Origin: Aldehydirespirator sp965203575
GTDB lineage: Bacteria > Actinomycetota > Acidimicrobiia > Acidimicrobiales > Aldehydirespiratoraceae
Assembly: GCA_965203575.1 (NCBI GenBank)
Contig: OZ241894.1
Coordinates: 1,674,001-1,738,000, forward strand
Direction: 5' to 3'
Length of the DNA: 64,000 bases
The position numbers and the translations under genes were made by a program. This document shows, piece by piece, positions 17,391 through 25,420 of this stretch (its first letter is position 1; each line of letters starts with the position of its first letter). Under the pieces are notes generated by a model. The model ran no database searches. It was not told the DNA's origin and saw nothing but the letters and a program-made list of their open reading frames with translations.

Positions 17391-18701
17391 ATGGGGGAAC
17401 TCAGACGCCGCGTGCGACGTCGTCCGCCGAAGTACTCCGCAGCCGCGCTGGCCTGGCGGGGCATGCGCGGCGACTACTGGCCCCGGGTCTGGCGCGACAC
17501 CGAGCTCAAGTCCTCGTACGACGCCGTGGTGGTCGGCGGGGGCGTGCACGGCCTGGCCACCGCCTACTACCTGGCCCGCAATCACGGCATCACCAACGTG
17601 GCCGTGGTGGACAAGGCCTATCTGGGCAGCGGCGCCTCGGGCCGCAACACCGCAATCGTGCGGGCCAACTACCTGACTCCTGAGGGCGTGGCCTTCTATG
17701 ACAGGTCGCTGCAGCTCTACAACACCATGGCGCTCGACCTGAACATCAATGTGATGATGAGCGAGCGCGGCCATCTCACCCTGGCCCACAACGACAGCTC
17801 CCTGCGCACCATGAACTGGCGGGCCGAGGTCAACAAGCTCCAGGGGGTCAACTCCAGTGTGATCGGCCCCGACGAGATCAAGAAGATCGCTCCCTGCCTC
17901 GACACCTCGGACCATCCCCGCTACCCGATCCTGGGCGCGCTCCACCACCCGCCGGGCGGGGTCGTCCGGCACGACGCGGTGGTGTGGGGCTACGCCCGGG
18001 CCGCCGACCACATGGGCGTCGAGATGCACCAGAAGACCGAGGTCCTCGACATCCTGTGCGAGGGCGGCGACGGCCCCGACGGCAAGGGCGCGGGAGGCAG
18101 GGTGGTCGGAGTGCGGACCAACCGGGGCGACATCTCCACCCCGGTCGTGGTCAACTGCACCGCCGGCTGGGCCGGCCTCATCTCGGCCATGGCCGGCGTG
18201 CGCCTGCCCATCACCACCCACCCGCTGCAGGCTGCGGTCACCGAGCCGGTCAAGGTGTTCCTGCCCACCGTGGTGGTGTCGGGCTCGCTGCACGTCTACA
18301 TCAGCCAGACCGACCGGGGCGAGCTCGTCTTCGGCGCCGCCGTCGATGCGGTGGCGACCTACTCGATCCGGGGCTCGCTGGAGTTCACCGAGGAGTTGGC
18401 CGGACATGTGCTCGAACTCATGCCGAGCGTCTCCCGGATGAGGCTGCTGCGCCAGTGGTCCGGCCTGTGCGACATGACCCCCGACTACTCGCCGGTGATG
18501 GGCTTCACCCCGGTGGACGGCTTCCTGGTGGACGTGGGCTGGGGTACCTACGGCTTCAAGGCCGCCCCGGTCTCCGGCGAGCAGATGGCCGAGGCCGTCG
18601 CCACCGGCCGGACCCCTGAACTGATCGAGCCCTTCGCTCTCAGCCGCTTCGACACCGGCGAACTGGTGGGCGAGAAGGGCGCGGCATCGGTGGGTCACTG
18701 A
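17391..18701 (+). CDS. soxB: Sarcosine oxidase beta subunit / N-methylglutamate dehydrogenase A
   Basis: A 436-aa FAD-dependent amine oxidase of the DAO superfamily. The dinucleotide-binding motif VVVGGGVHGLATAYYL is near residue 46, followed by the SGASGRNTAIVRANY flavin segment typical of SoxB, and WSGLCDMTPDYSPVMG near the C-terminus. The beta subunit carries the covalent FMN and oxidises the N-methyl group to formaldehyde. Gene order B-D-A-G is shared by heterotetrameric sarcosine oxidase and by N-methylglutamate dehydrogenase (MgdABCD). Because GmaS and MgsABC homologues lie 25-30 kb away, the second assignment is a real alternative. Confidence 0.88.
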   Translation: MGELRRRVRRRPPKYSAAALAWRGMRGDYWPRVWRDTELKSSYDAVVVGGGVHGLATAYYLARNHGITNVAVVDKAYLGSGASGRNTAIVRANYLTPEGVAFYDRSLQLYNTMALDLNINVMMSERGHLTLAHNDSSLRTMNWRAEVNKLQGVNSSVIGPDEIKKIAPCLDTSDHPRYPILGALHHPPGGVVRHDAVVWGYARAADHMGVEMHQKTEVLDILCEGGDGPDGKGAGGRVVGVRTNRGDISTPVVVNCTAGWAGLISAMAGVRLPITTHPLQAAVTEPVKVFLPTVVVSGSLHVYISQTDRGELVFGAAVDAVATYSIRGSLEFTEELAGHVLELMPSVSRMRLLRQWSGLCDMTPDYSPVMGFTPVDGFLVDVGWGTYGFKAAPVSGEQMAEAVATGRTPELIEPFALSRFDTGELVGEKGAASVGH

Positions 18702-18973
18702 TGCTGCTGGTCCCCTGTCCCTACTGCGGTCCGCGCAACTCTGTGGACCTGCGGTACGGCGGCGAGTCTCACCCTCGCCCCGACCCCGCCACTGCTACCC
18801 CCCAGCAGTGGCGGGGCTATCTCTACCTGCGCGACAACCCCGCGGGCTGGCTCCGGGAGAACTGGTACTGCCGTTCCGGCTGCCGGCGCTGGTTCACCGT
18901 CGAGCGCAACACGGCCACCAACGAGTTCCGGAACCCGCCGGTGCCCGGCGACAAACGGGGTGGCAAGGCATGA
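18701..18973 (+). CDS. soxD: Sarcosine oxidase delta subunit / MgdB
   Basis: A 90-aa zinc-binding small subunit. The N-terminal CPYCGPRN and later CRSGCRRWFTVERN provide four Cys, as in SoxD, with the family's YLRDNPAGWLRENWYC block. The ATG overlaps the soxB stop (TGATG), so the two are coupled. Dispersed repeat R3 follows and separates it from the alpha-subunit gene. Confidence 0.9.
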   Translation: MLLVPCPYCGPRNSVDLRYGGESHPRPDPATATPQQWRGYLYLRDNPAGWLRENWYCRSGCRRWFTVERNTATNEFRNPPVPGDKRGGKA

Positions 18974-19022
18974 CCACGAGAGGCAGCGCGGGCAAGTGCA
19001 GCGACCTCGCTCACCAGCGTGG

Positions 19023-19118
19023 TGTTTCCCGCTCTTGTTCGCTGCGCTCACGGGCCGCTCGGGCCACGGCCTCGCCCGTATGGGCCGAGCGCCGCCACCT
19101 ACTCGCTCGGCCTCTGAG
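19023..19118 (-). repeat. Dispersed repeat R3
   Basis: Reverse-strand copy: GTTTCCCGCTCTTGTTCGCT, then GCGCTCACGGGCCGCTCGGG and CCACGGCCTCG, ending with CGCTCGGCCTCTGAG. It sits between soxD and soxA inside an otherwise compact operon and stays open in the soxA frame. Confidence 0.85.
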
Positions 19119-19145
19119 CCGTCTCATTCGACCGGAGGCCTCGGC

Positions 19146-21998
19146 GTGACCATGAGCCGCTTGGGCGACACGCAGCCCACCGAGGTCATTGACCGCTCCA
19201 CGAAGCTGAGCTTCCGCTGGAACGGCAAGCGCTTCCGCGGCTTCGAGGGCGACACCATCGCCTCGGCGCTGGCCGCGGCAGGGGAGCACGTCTTCTCGCG
19301 CTCCATGAAGTACCACCGGCCCCGGGGCATCCTCACCGCCGACTACTGGGACCCCAACCTGATGGTGCAGGTCGGCGACGACCCCAACGTGCGGGCCGGG
19401 CACCGCCTGCTGGAAGCAGGCATGGACGTGCAGGCCCAGAACGTGTGGCCGTCGCTGCACCGCGACATCAAGGCGGCCAACGGCCTGGTCGGCCGCTTCC
19501 TGACGGCCGGCTTCTACTACAAGACGTTCATGCGCCCCGCGTGGCTGTGGCCCACCTACGAGCGGGTGCTGGCCACGTTCGCGCCGGGCGGAAAGGTCGA
19601 CCCGGACACCCCCCACCGCTACCACGACAAGCGCTACATGCACCCCGACGTCGTGGTGGCCGGGGCCGGTCCGGCCGGGATCGAGGCCGCTCTGAGCGCG
19701 GCTGCCGCCGGCGCCCGGGTGCTGCTCGTGGAGCACGAGCACACGGTGGGCGGCCATCTGCGCTACAGCAGCAGCGACCCGGACCGCTCCGCCCTGGCCG
19801 AACTGCGAGCCGCCCTCGACGCCTCCGATGTGGAGGTTCTCACCAACTCCACCGTCACGGGCCGCTACGAGGACAACTGGCTCGGGATCGTCCAGCGCAA
19901 CCACCCGATCGCGGTCGAACGGCTCATCAAGGCCCGGGCCAAGGTGCTGGTGGCCGCGCCGGGCCTCATCGAGAGGCCCTACGTGTTCTCGGGCAACGAC
20001 CGTCCGGGCGTGATCACCTCGGGCGCGGCCCGACGCCTGGTCAACCTGTGGGGGGTCAAGCCCGGCGAGCGGGCGGTGGTGTTCACCGCCAACTCCGACG
20101 GCGACGCGGCCGCCGCAGACCTCGACCGGGTCGGGGTCGAGATCGCCGCGGTCATCGACGGCCGCGATCAGAAGCGTGTCAGCTCGGCCCAGGGGTCGTC
20201 GAGAGCGCTGGAAGCCGTGGTGGCCGGCGGGAATCGCATCGAGGCCGACCTGCTCGTGGTGGCCGCGGGCTGGACCGCGCCCACTTCGTTGCTCAACATG
20301 GCCGGTGACCGGCCGGTTCACGATCCGGTTGCAGCCCGCTTCTTCCCGTCGGATCCTCCCGGCAACGTCCTGGCCACCGGCGGGCTGGCCGGCGACGGCC
20401 GGATCGACGAGTTGCGGGGCCACGGCGCGGCCACCGGACGCCTGGCTGCACAGCGAGCCGCCGCAGTGGCTCATCGCCTGCAGGCGCTGACCGCCCGGGC
20501 CCGGCCGGTCGACGGCGACGAACCCCCCTGGGTGCCCGACGAGCGGACTCCGCTGGGCCGCGACCCGCATCCCGAGCTGTACCGCTCGGACACCCATGGC
20601 ATGGTCGACTTCTCCGAGGACGTCGGATCCAAGGATCTGGTGGCGGCGGCCCGCGAGGGCTACGACTCGGTGGAGTTGGCCAAGCGCTACACCACCGCCA
20701 CCATGGGACCCTCGCAGGGCAAGCTCGAGACGGTCAACACCGTGGCCGCCATCGCCGAGGCCCGGGGCGAGACCATCGCCCAGGTGGGCACCACCGTATG
20801 GCGCCCGCCCTACGCGCCGCTCACGCTGGGCGCGCTGGCCGGGCGGGTGTTCGAGCCGGTGAGGGTGTCGTCGATCCATCCGTGGCACGAGGCCAACGGC
20901 GTGAGCACGATCATCGCCGGCCAGTGGATCCGCCCCGACCACTACGGCGACCCGGCCGCAGAGGTGCGCAACGTGCGCACCAACGTCGGGCTGATCGATG
21001 TCACGCCGCTGGGCAAGCTCGACCTGCGCGGGCCCGACATTCCGAAGCTGCTCAACCTGCTCTACACCAACAAGTGGTCGAAGCTGCCGGTAGGCAAGGT
21101 GCGCTACGGGATGATGTGCGCCGAGGACGGCGTGGTGCTCGACGACGGCGTCACCGGCCGCCTGGGCACCGACCACTACCTGATGACCACCACCAGCTCT
21201 GGTGCGGGCGGCGTGTGGGAGTGGGTCGAGAACTGGCTGCAGACCGAGCGCCCCGACTGGCAGGTGCACGTCACCCCGGTGACCACCGCCTACGTCAGCA
21301 TCAACGTGGCCGGCCCCAAGGCGCGGGAACTGGTCGGTCGGGTGACCGAGGGTGTGGACCTGTCACCCGAGGCCTTCGGATACATGGAGGTCCGGCTGGC
21401 CACCGTCGCAGGGGTGGCCGATTGCTTCATGTGGCGCATCGGCTTCACCGGCGAGCTGTCCTTCGAGATCCACGCCCCCGCGGGTCACGGCCTCCACGTC
21501 TGGGAGGCGCTCATGGACGCGGGCCAAGACCTCGGCGTCGGGCCCTTCGGGCTCGAGGGTCAGCGCATCATGCGCCTGGAGAAGGGCCATTTCATCGTGG
21601 GTCAGGACACCGACGGCCTGACCCTGGGCCCGAGCACCGGCCTGAGTCCGCTCATCAAGCTCGACAAGGACGACTTCGCGGGCATGCCCGAACTGGCCTG
21701 GGCCGCCGACCGCCGCCTGCCCATGATCGTGGCCATACAGCCCGACGATCCCGGTGTGGTGCCCGACGAGGCCAGCCAGATCGTGCGGGGCAACACCAAC
21801 GAGATACTGGGCCGCATCACCTCGGCCCGGATGTCCCCCACCCTGGGCCGCTCCATCTGTCTGGGCCAGGTGGAGCCCGAGCTGGCCGCGGGCGGCACCA
21901 GGGTGACCGTGCTGCTGACCTCCGGTGAGCGCGTCAGCGCCACCGTGATGGACCACCACGCCCATTTCGACCCGGCGGGGGAGCGGCTCCGTGGCTGA
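19146..21998 (+). CDS. soxA: Sarcosine oxidase alpha subunit / MgdC
   Basis: A 950-aa subunit. An N-terminal 2Fe-2S-fold-like SoxA domain (SFRWNGKRFRGFEGDTIASA, then SMKYHRPRG) is followed by a Rossmann NAD/FAD domain (VVVAGAGPAGIEAALSAAAAG, about residue 175) and a C-terminal GcvT-like tetrahydrofolate domain (from about 600; GLEGQRIMRLEKGHFIVG). The alpha subunit passes the one-carbon unit to tetrahydrofolate as methylene-THF. I chose GTG 19146 because GGAGG lies at 19134-19138; ATG 19152 is an alternative. The frame is open further upstream through repeat R3 (from 18960), but that part is not SoxA-like. Confidence 0.88.
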   Translation: MTMSRLGDTQPTEVIDRSTKLSFRWNGKRFRGFEGDTIASALAAAGEHVFSRSMKYHRPRGILTADYWDPNLMVQVGDDPNVRAGHRLLEAGMDVQAQNVWPSLHRDIKAANGLVGRFLTAGFYYKTFMRPAWLWPTYERVLATFAPGGKVDPDTPHRYHDKRYMHPDVVVAGAGPAGIEAALSAAAAGARVLLVEHEHTVGGHLRYSSSDPDRSALAELRAALDASDVEVLTNSTVTGRYEDNWLGIVQRNHPIAVERLIKARAKVLVAAPGLIERPYVFSGNDRPGVITSGAARRLVNLWGVKPGERAVVFTANSDGDAAAADLDRVGVEIAAVIDGRDQKRVSSAQGSSRALEAVVAGGNRIEADLLVVAAGWTAPTSLLNMAGDRPVHDPVAARFFPSDPPGNVLATGGLAGDGRIDELRGHGAATGRLAAQRAAAVAHRLQALTARARPVDGDEPPWVPDERTPLGRDPHPELYRSDTHGMVDFSEDVGSKDLVAAAREGYDSVELAKRYTTATMGPSQGKLETVNTVAAIAEARGETIAQVGTTVWRPPYAPLTLGALAGRVFEPVRVSSIHPWHEANGVSTIIAGQWIRPDHYGDPAAEVRNVRTNVGLIDVTPLGKLDLRGPDIPKLLNLLYTNKWSKLPVGKVRYGMMCAEDGVVLDDGVTGRLGTDHYLMTTTSSGAGGVWEWVENWLQTERPDWQVHVTPVTTAYVSINVAGPKARELVGRVTEGVDLSPEAFGYMEVRLATVAGVADCFMWRIGFTGELSFEIHAPAGHGLHVWEALMDAGQDLGVGPFGLEGQRIMRLEKGHFIVGQDTDGLTLGPSTGLSPLIKLDKDDFAGMPELAWAADRRLPMIVAIQPDDPGVVPDEASQIVRGNTNEILGRITSARMSPTLGRSICLGQVEPELAAGGTRVTVLLTSGERVSATVMDHHAHFDPAGERLRG

Positions 21999-22572
21999 GT
22001 CGCCCGCCTTCGAGAGTCCGGTTGTCCGGAACAACGAGCCGGGTCCTGATGGCCCCCTCACGCTTACCGACGCCAGCCCCACCACCAAGTGGCTGGTGCG
22101 GGGCCCGGCCGGCGGCGCGGCCGCCGATCGGCTCGACGCACCGTTCGGATCGTCCCGGGTCACGGAGGGCGGAGCGCTGGTGCTGGGCTCCAGGCCCGGA
22201 GAGTGGATCGTTGTGGGCGCCGCCGAGGCGGTGGCTGAGGTTGTGTCCGGCCTCGATGGGTTGGACTCGTCTGAGTTCGTGACCGCTCTCGACTGGACTC
22301 ACGGCCGGGCCCTCTTCCTGGTCACCGGGCCGGACGCGCCCAGGATGCTCGAGAAGGTGTGCAGCCTCGACTGGTCCGACGCGATGACGCCGGACGGCGC
22401 AGTGGCTTCCGCGTCGGTGGCCAAGGTCACCTGCGACATCGCCCGCTACGACGGTGACGGCGCACCCAACTACATGATCTTCTGCGACCGCTCCTTCGGC
22501 CAGTACCTGTTCGATGCTCTCATTGACGCGGGCGACGAGTTCGGCCTGTCTGTCGGCCCTGCCGGCGCGTAA
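21991..22572 (+). CDS. soxG: Sarcosine oxidase gamma subunit / MgdD
   Basis: A 193-aa protein with the SoxG/GcvT-like fold: LGSRPGEWIVVG, the TALDWTHGRALFLVTGPDAP block, and a C-terminal FGQYLFDALIDAG. The GTG at 21991 overlaps the end of soxA by eight bases. It completes the B-D-A-G set. Confidence 0.88.
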   Translation: MAESPAFESPVVRNNEPGPDGPLTLTDASPTTKWLVRGPAGGAAADRLDAPFGSSRVTEGGALVLGSRPGEWIVVGAAEAVAEVVSGLDGLDSSEFVTALDWTHGRALFLVTGPDAPRMLEKVCSLDWSDAMTPDGAVASASVAKVTCDIARYDGDGAPNYMIFCDRSFGQYLFDALIDAGDEFGLSVGPAGA

Positions 22573-22608
22573 CCAACTCCCCGCTAGACAGTCTCCCGCC
22601 TCTGCGCA

Positions 22609-22708
22609 TTTCCGCTCCTGTTCGCTGCGCTCACGGGCCGCTCGGGCCACGGCCTCGCTCTGCGTCTCGCGATTCTCGCATCCTGCGGCCATTCGCTCGG
22701 CCTCTGGG
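22609..22708 (-). repeat. Dispersed repeat R4
   Basis: Reverse-strand copy after soxG: TTCCGCTCCTGTTCGCTGCG, CTCACGGGCCGCTCGGGCCA, CGGCCTCGCTC and, after a variable middle, CGCTCGGCCTCTGG. It occupies most of the 233-bp gap between soxG and the cytochrome gene; the rest holds only the cytochrome gene's leader. Confidence 0.85.
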
Positions 22709-22805
22709 GCAGCCAAGCGCGTTCAGACCGCCTATCCTCATGTCGCCGGGGCTAGCCGCTCCGGCGTCGTCCGGTCCGCCCCCCAACCGCTGATGGAGAC
22801 GCGAA

Positions 22806-23630
22806 GTGGTCGAGGTACCTGAGTATCTGCTCGCACGCTCGCGTGAGCGACGAGCCGAGCTGACCGGTACCCCACCCCCAGACGCCGACGATGCCGCGCC
22901 CGCGGCTGAGGCCGCGGCACCCGCGGCGGCTCCCGCGGCTGCGGTGCCCGCCCCGGCCGCCTCCGCTCCCATTCCGGAGGCCGCCCCCCCGCCTCCCCCC
23001 GAGCCGGACCCGCCTTACGTGCAGGCCGCCAATGCCCGCAAGCGGATGCCGTACTGGGCGGCGTCGGTGATGGTGTTCCTGCCCATCTGGGCCATCTTCT
23101 ACGTGGGCATGCTGGAGCCGCCCGACTCCGACGAGCTCGTGCTGGCCGACAACGGCGCCACCGTGTACAGCACGTGCGCCTCCTGCCACGGCGCCGACGG
23201 ATCGGGCACCGCCACCGGGCGCCAGCTCAACGACGGCGAGCTGCTGCTGACGTTCGGTCCCGCCTCCGGATTCGACGGCTTGGCCCACCACCTGTCCTGG
23301 GTCTACCTCGGCACCGCGGGCACCAAGCGCCTGGGACTCGACTACTACGGCAACCCGGACCGGCCCGAGGGCCAGCGCGAGGTCGACAGCTTCGCCAGCG
23401 GCATGAGCGGCTTCCCCAACCTGAGCCTGGAGGACCTGGTCTCGGTGGTGTACTACGAGAGGGTCGTCCACGGCGGCCTCGATGCTGAGACGGCCGCACT
23501 CGAGGAGGAGATCCTGCTCGCTCTGGTGGCCGACCACCCGACCTTCGATACCGGCTCGCCTGACGAGATCAGCGCCCTGCTCGCAGAGTCCGCCGCGGGC
23601 CACGGCATAGCTCTCGCCGCCGACGGGTAG
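22806..23630 (+). CDS. Membrane-anchored c-type cytochrome
   Basis: A 274-aa protein: a Pro/Ala-rich cytosolic N-terminus (about 20-80), one TM helix (83-103) and an external cytochrome c domain with the haem motif CASCH (Cys124, Cys127, His128). A candidate distal Met lies in FASGMSGFPN. Architecture fits a cytochrome linked to the respiratory chain of an actinobacterium. It could take electrons from the dehydrogenases nearby, but the pairing is unproven. GTG 22806 is preceded by GGAG (22795-22798). Confidence 0.8.
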   Translation: MVEVPEYLLARSRERRAELTGTPPPDADDAAPAAEAAAPAAAPAAAVPAPAASAPIPEAAPPPPPEPDPPYVQAANARKRMPYWAASVMVFLPIWAIFYVGMLEPPDSDELVLADNGATVYSTCASCHGADGSGTATGRQLNDGELLLTFGPASGFDGLAHHLSWVYLGTAGTKRLGLDYYGNPDRPEGQREVDSFASGMSGFPNLSLEDLVSVVYYERVVHGGLDAETAALEEEILLALVADHPTFDTGSPDEISALLAESAAGHGIALAADG

Positions 23631-23658
23631 CCGGCCGGGCCACGGGAGGCCCACCCCA

Positions 23659-25299
23659 ATGGTCCCCAGCGCCACCGCCGCCAGCGACATCACAGCCACC
23701 GCCGAGTGGGCCGCGCTGGCCCGTCACGCCCGTGAGATGCAAGCCGCGGGCATCGATCTGGCCGGGCTGTTCGAGGCCGACCCGGACCGGGCTGGGCGCT
23801 GCACTTCTCTGGCAGGCGATCTGGTGATCGACTGGTCCCGGCATCTGGTCACCGATGCCAGTGTGGAGTTGCTGCTGGCCCTGGCCGAGCGGGCTGGGGT
23901 GGCGGCGCGGGTCGAGGCGATGTTGGGGGGCGAGCCGGTCAACGTCACCGAGGGTCGGCCCGTGCTGCACACTGCTCTGCGGGCGCCGGCCGGCGAGGCT
24001 GTTGTGGCCGGAGGGGTCGATGTGGCGCCGGCCGTTGCCGCGGAGCGTGACCGGATGGGCGCCTTCGTTCGAGCCCTGCTCACAGGGGAGCGGCGGGGGG
24101 CTACAGGGCTGCCTGTTCGCACGGTCGTGAACCTCGGGATAGGCGGTTCGGTGCTGGGGCCGGCGATGGCCCACGAGGCGCTGGCCGCGTTCCGCTCAGG
24201 TGGTCTCGAGTGCCGGTTCGTGTCCAACATCGACCCGGCTGCGCTGGCTTCGGGCCTGGACGACCTCGACCCGGCCGAGACGTTGTTCATCGTGGTGTCG
24301 AAGGGCTTCGCCACCGCCGAGACGCTGGCCAACGCCCGCTCCGCTCGGAGCTGGGCTGCGTCGGCGCTCGGCTCTGAGTCCGCGGGCCGGCACTTCGTGG
24401 CGGTGACCGCGAATCGGGACACGGCCGTTGAGTTCGGCATCGAGCCTGACGACGTGTTCGCAACGTGGGACTGGGTCGGCGGCCGCTTCTCGATGGGGTC
24501 GGCAGCGGGTCTGGCCGTGATGGCAGCCATCGGGGAGGAGAACTTCGCGGCGATGCTGGCCGGGATGCGCACCATCGACGAGCATGTGGCTGCGGGGCCG
24601 GCGGCCAGTGTCCCGATGCTTCTGGGCCTGCTGTCGGTGTGGTACCGCAACTTCTGGGGCTTCCAGACGCGGGCGGTTGTGCCGTATTCCCAGCGGCTGC
24701 GGCTGTTCGGTGTCTGGTTGCAGCAGGTGATCATGGAGTCCAACGGCAAGCGGGTCCGTCTCGACGGCAACCCGGTGGGCTGCGAGACCGCAGAGGTGGT
24801 CTGGGGCGGGGTGGGCACCGACAGCCAGCACTCGTTCCACCAGTTGCTGCACCAGGGCACCACGGTCGTGCCCACCGATTTCATCGTGCTTGCCCGTCCG
24901 GACGCTGATGTTGCTGGTGTTGCCCGGGCGGCCGAACGTCACGAGGCGCTGGTGGCCAACTGCTTCGCCCAGGCCGCTGCGCTGGCCTTCGGCACCCGGA
25001 CGGCGGAGGACGACCCCCACCGCGAGCTGCCCGGCAATCGTCCGTCCACGGTGATCCTGGCGCCGGAGCTGACACCCTCGGTGCTGGGTCAGCTGGTAGC
25101 CCTATACGAGCATCAGACGGTGGTGCAGGGAGCCGTCTGGGGCATCAACAGCTTCGACCAGTTCGGCGTCGAGCGAGGCAAGACCCTGGCCGACGCCATA
25201 GTCGACGACCTGCGTGCTGGTGCCGCCCCAGCCGACACAGACCACGACCCATCCACCACGTCGTTGATAGCCCACTACCGCCGCCTACGGGGCTCGTAG
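23659..25299 (+). CDS. pgi: Glucose-6-phosphate isomerase
   Basis: A 546-aa enzyme of glycolysis/gluconeogenesis with family signatures: VNLGIGGSVLGPAMAHEAL (sugar-phosphate site), FIVVSKGFATAETL, the QQVIMESNGKR active-site region, GTDSQHSFHQLLHQG (catalytic His) and the C-terminal INSFDQFGVERGK. The position usually occupied by Trp-Gly in FDQWGVELGK reads Phe-Gly, a mild variation. It is followed by a terminator and then by the accessory island. Confidence 0.93.
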   Translation: MVPSATAASDITATAEWAALARHAREMQAAGIDLAGLFEADPDRAGRCTSLAGDLVIDWSRHLVTDASVELLLALAERAGVAARVEAMLGGEPVNVTEGRPVLHTALRAPAGEAVVAGGVDVAPAVAAERDRMGAFVRALLTGERRGATGLPVRTVVNLGIGGSVLGPAMAHEALAAFRSGGLECRFVSNIDPAALASGLDDLDPAETLFIVVSKGFATAETLANARSARSWAASALGSESAGRHFVAVTANRDTAVEFGIEPDDVFATWDWVGGRFSMGSAAGLAVMAAIGEENFAAMLAGMRTIDEHVAAGPAASVPMLLGLLSVWYRNFWGFQTRAVVPYSQRLRLFGVWLQQVIMESNGKRVRLDGNPVGCETAEVVWGGVGTDSQHSFHQLLHQGTTVVPTDFIVLARPDADVAGVARAAERHEALVANCFAQAAALAFGTRTAEDDPHRELPGNRPSTVILAPELTPSVLGQLVALYEHQTVVQGAVWGINSFDQFGVERGKTLADAIVDDLRAGAAPADTDHDPSTTSLIAHYRRLRGS

Positions 25300-25351
25300 C
25301 CACCCCACGCCACAAACTTCCGGCGGCTTGGCGCGACTATTCGCCCCCAGG

Positions 25352-25376
25352 CCCGGAACTTCAGTTCCGGGTTTCT
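25352..25376. terminator. Rho-independent-like terminator between pgi and the helicase gene
   Basis: Perfect stem CCCGGAAC/GTTCCGGG (25352-25359, 25364-25371), loop TTCA, then TTTCT. It ends the plus-strand pgi message. The left flank has few A residues, so termination of the convergent helicase message is less certain. Confidence 0.65.
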
Positions 25377-25420
25377 GCAAGTACGTCGCCGAAGATCGCC
25401 AAGAGGTGACAGCTAGATGC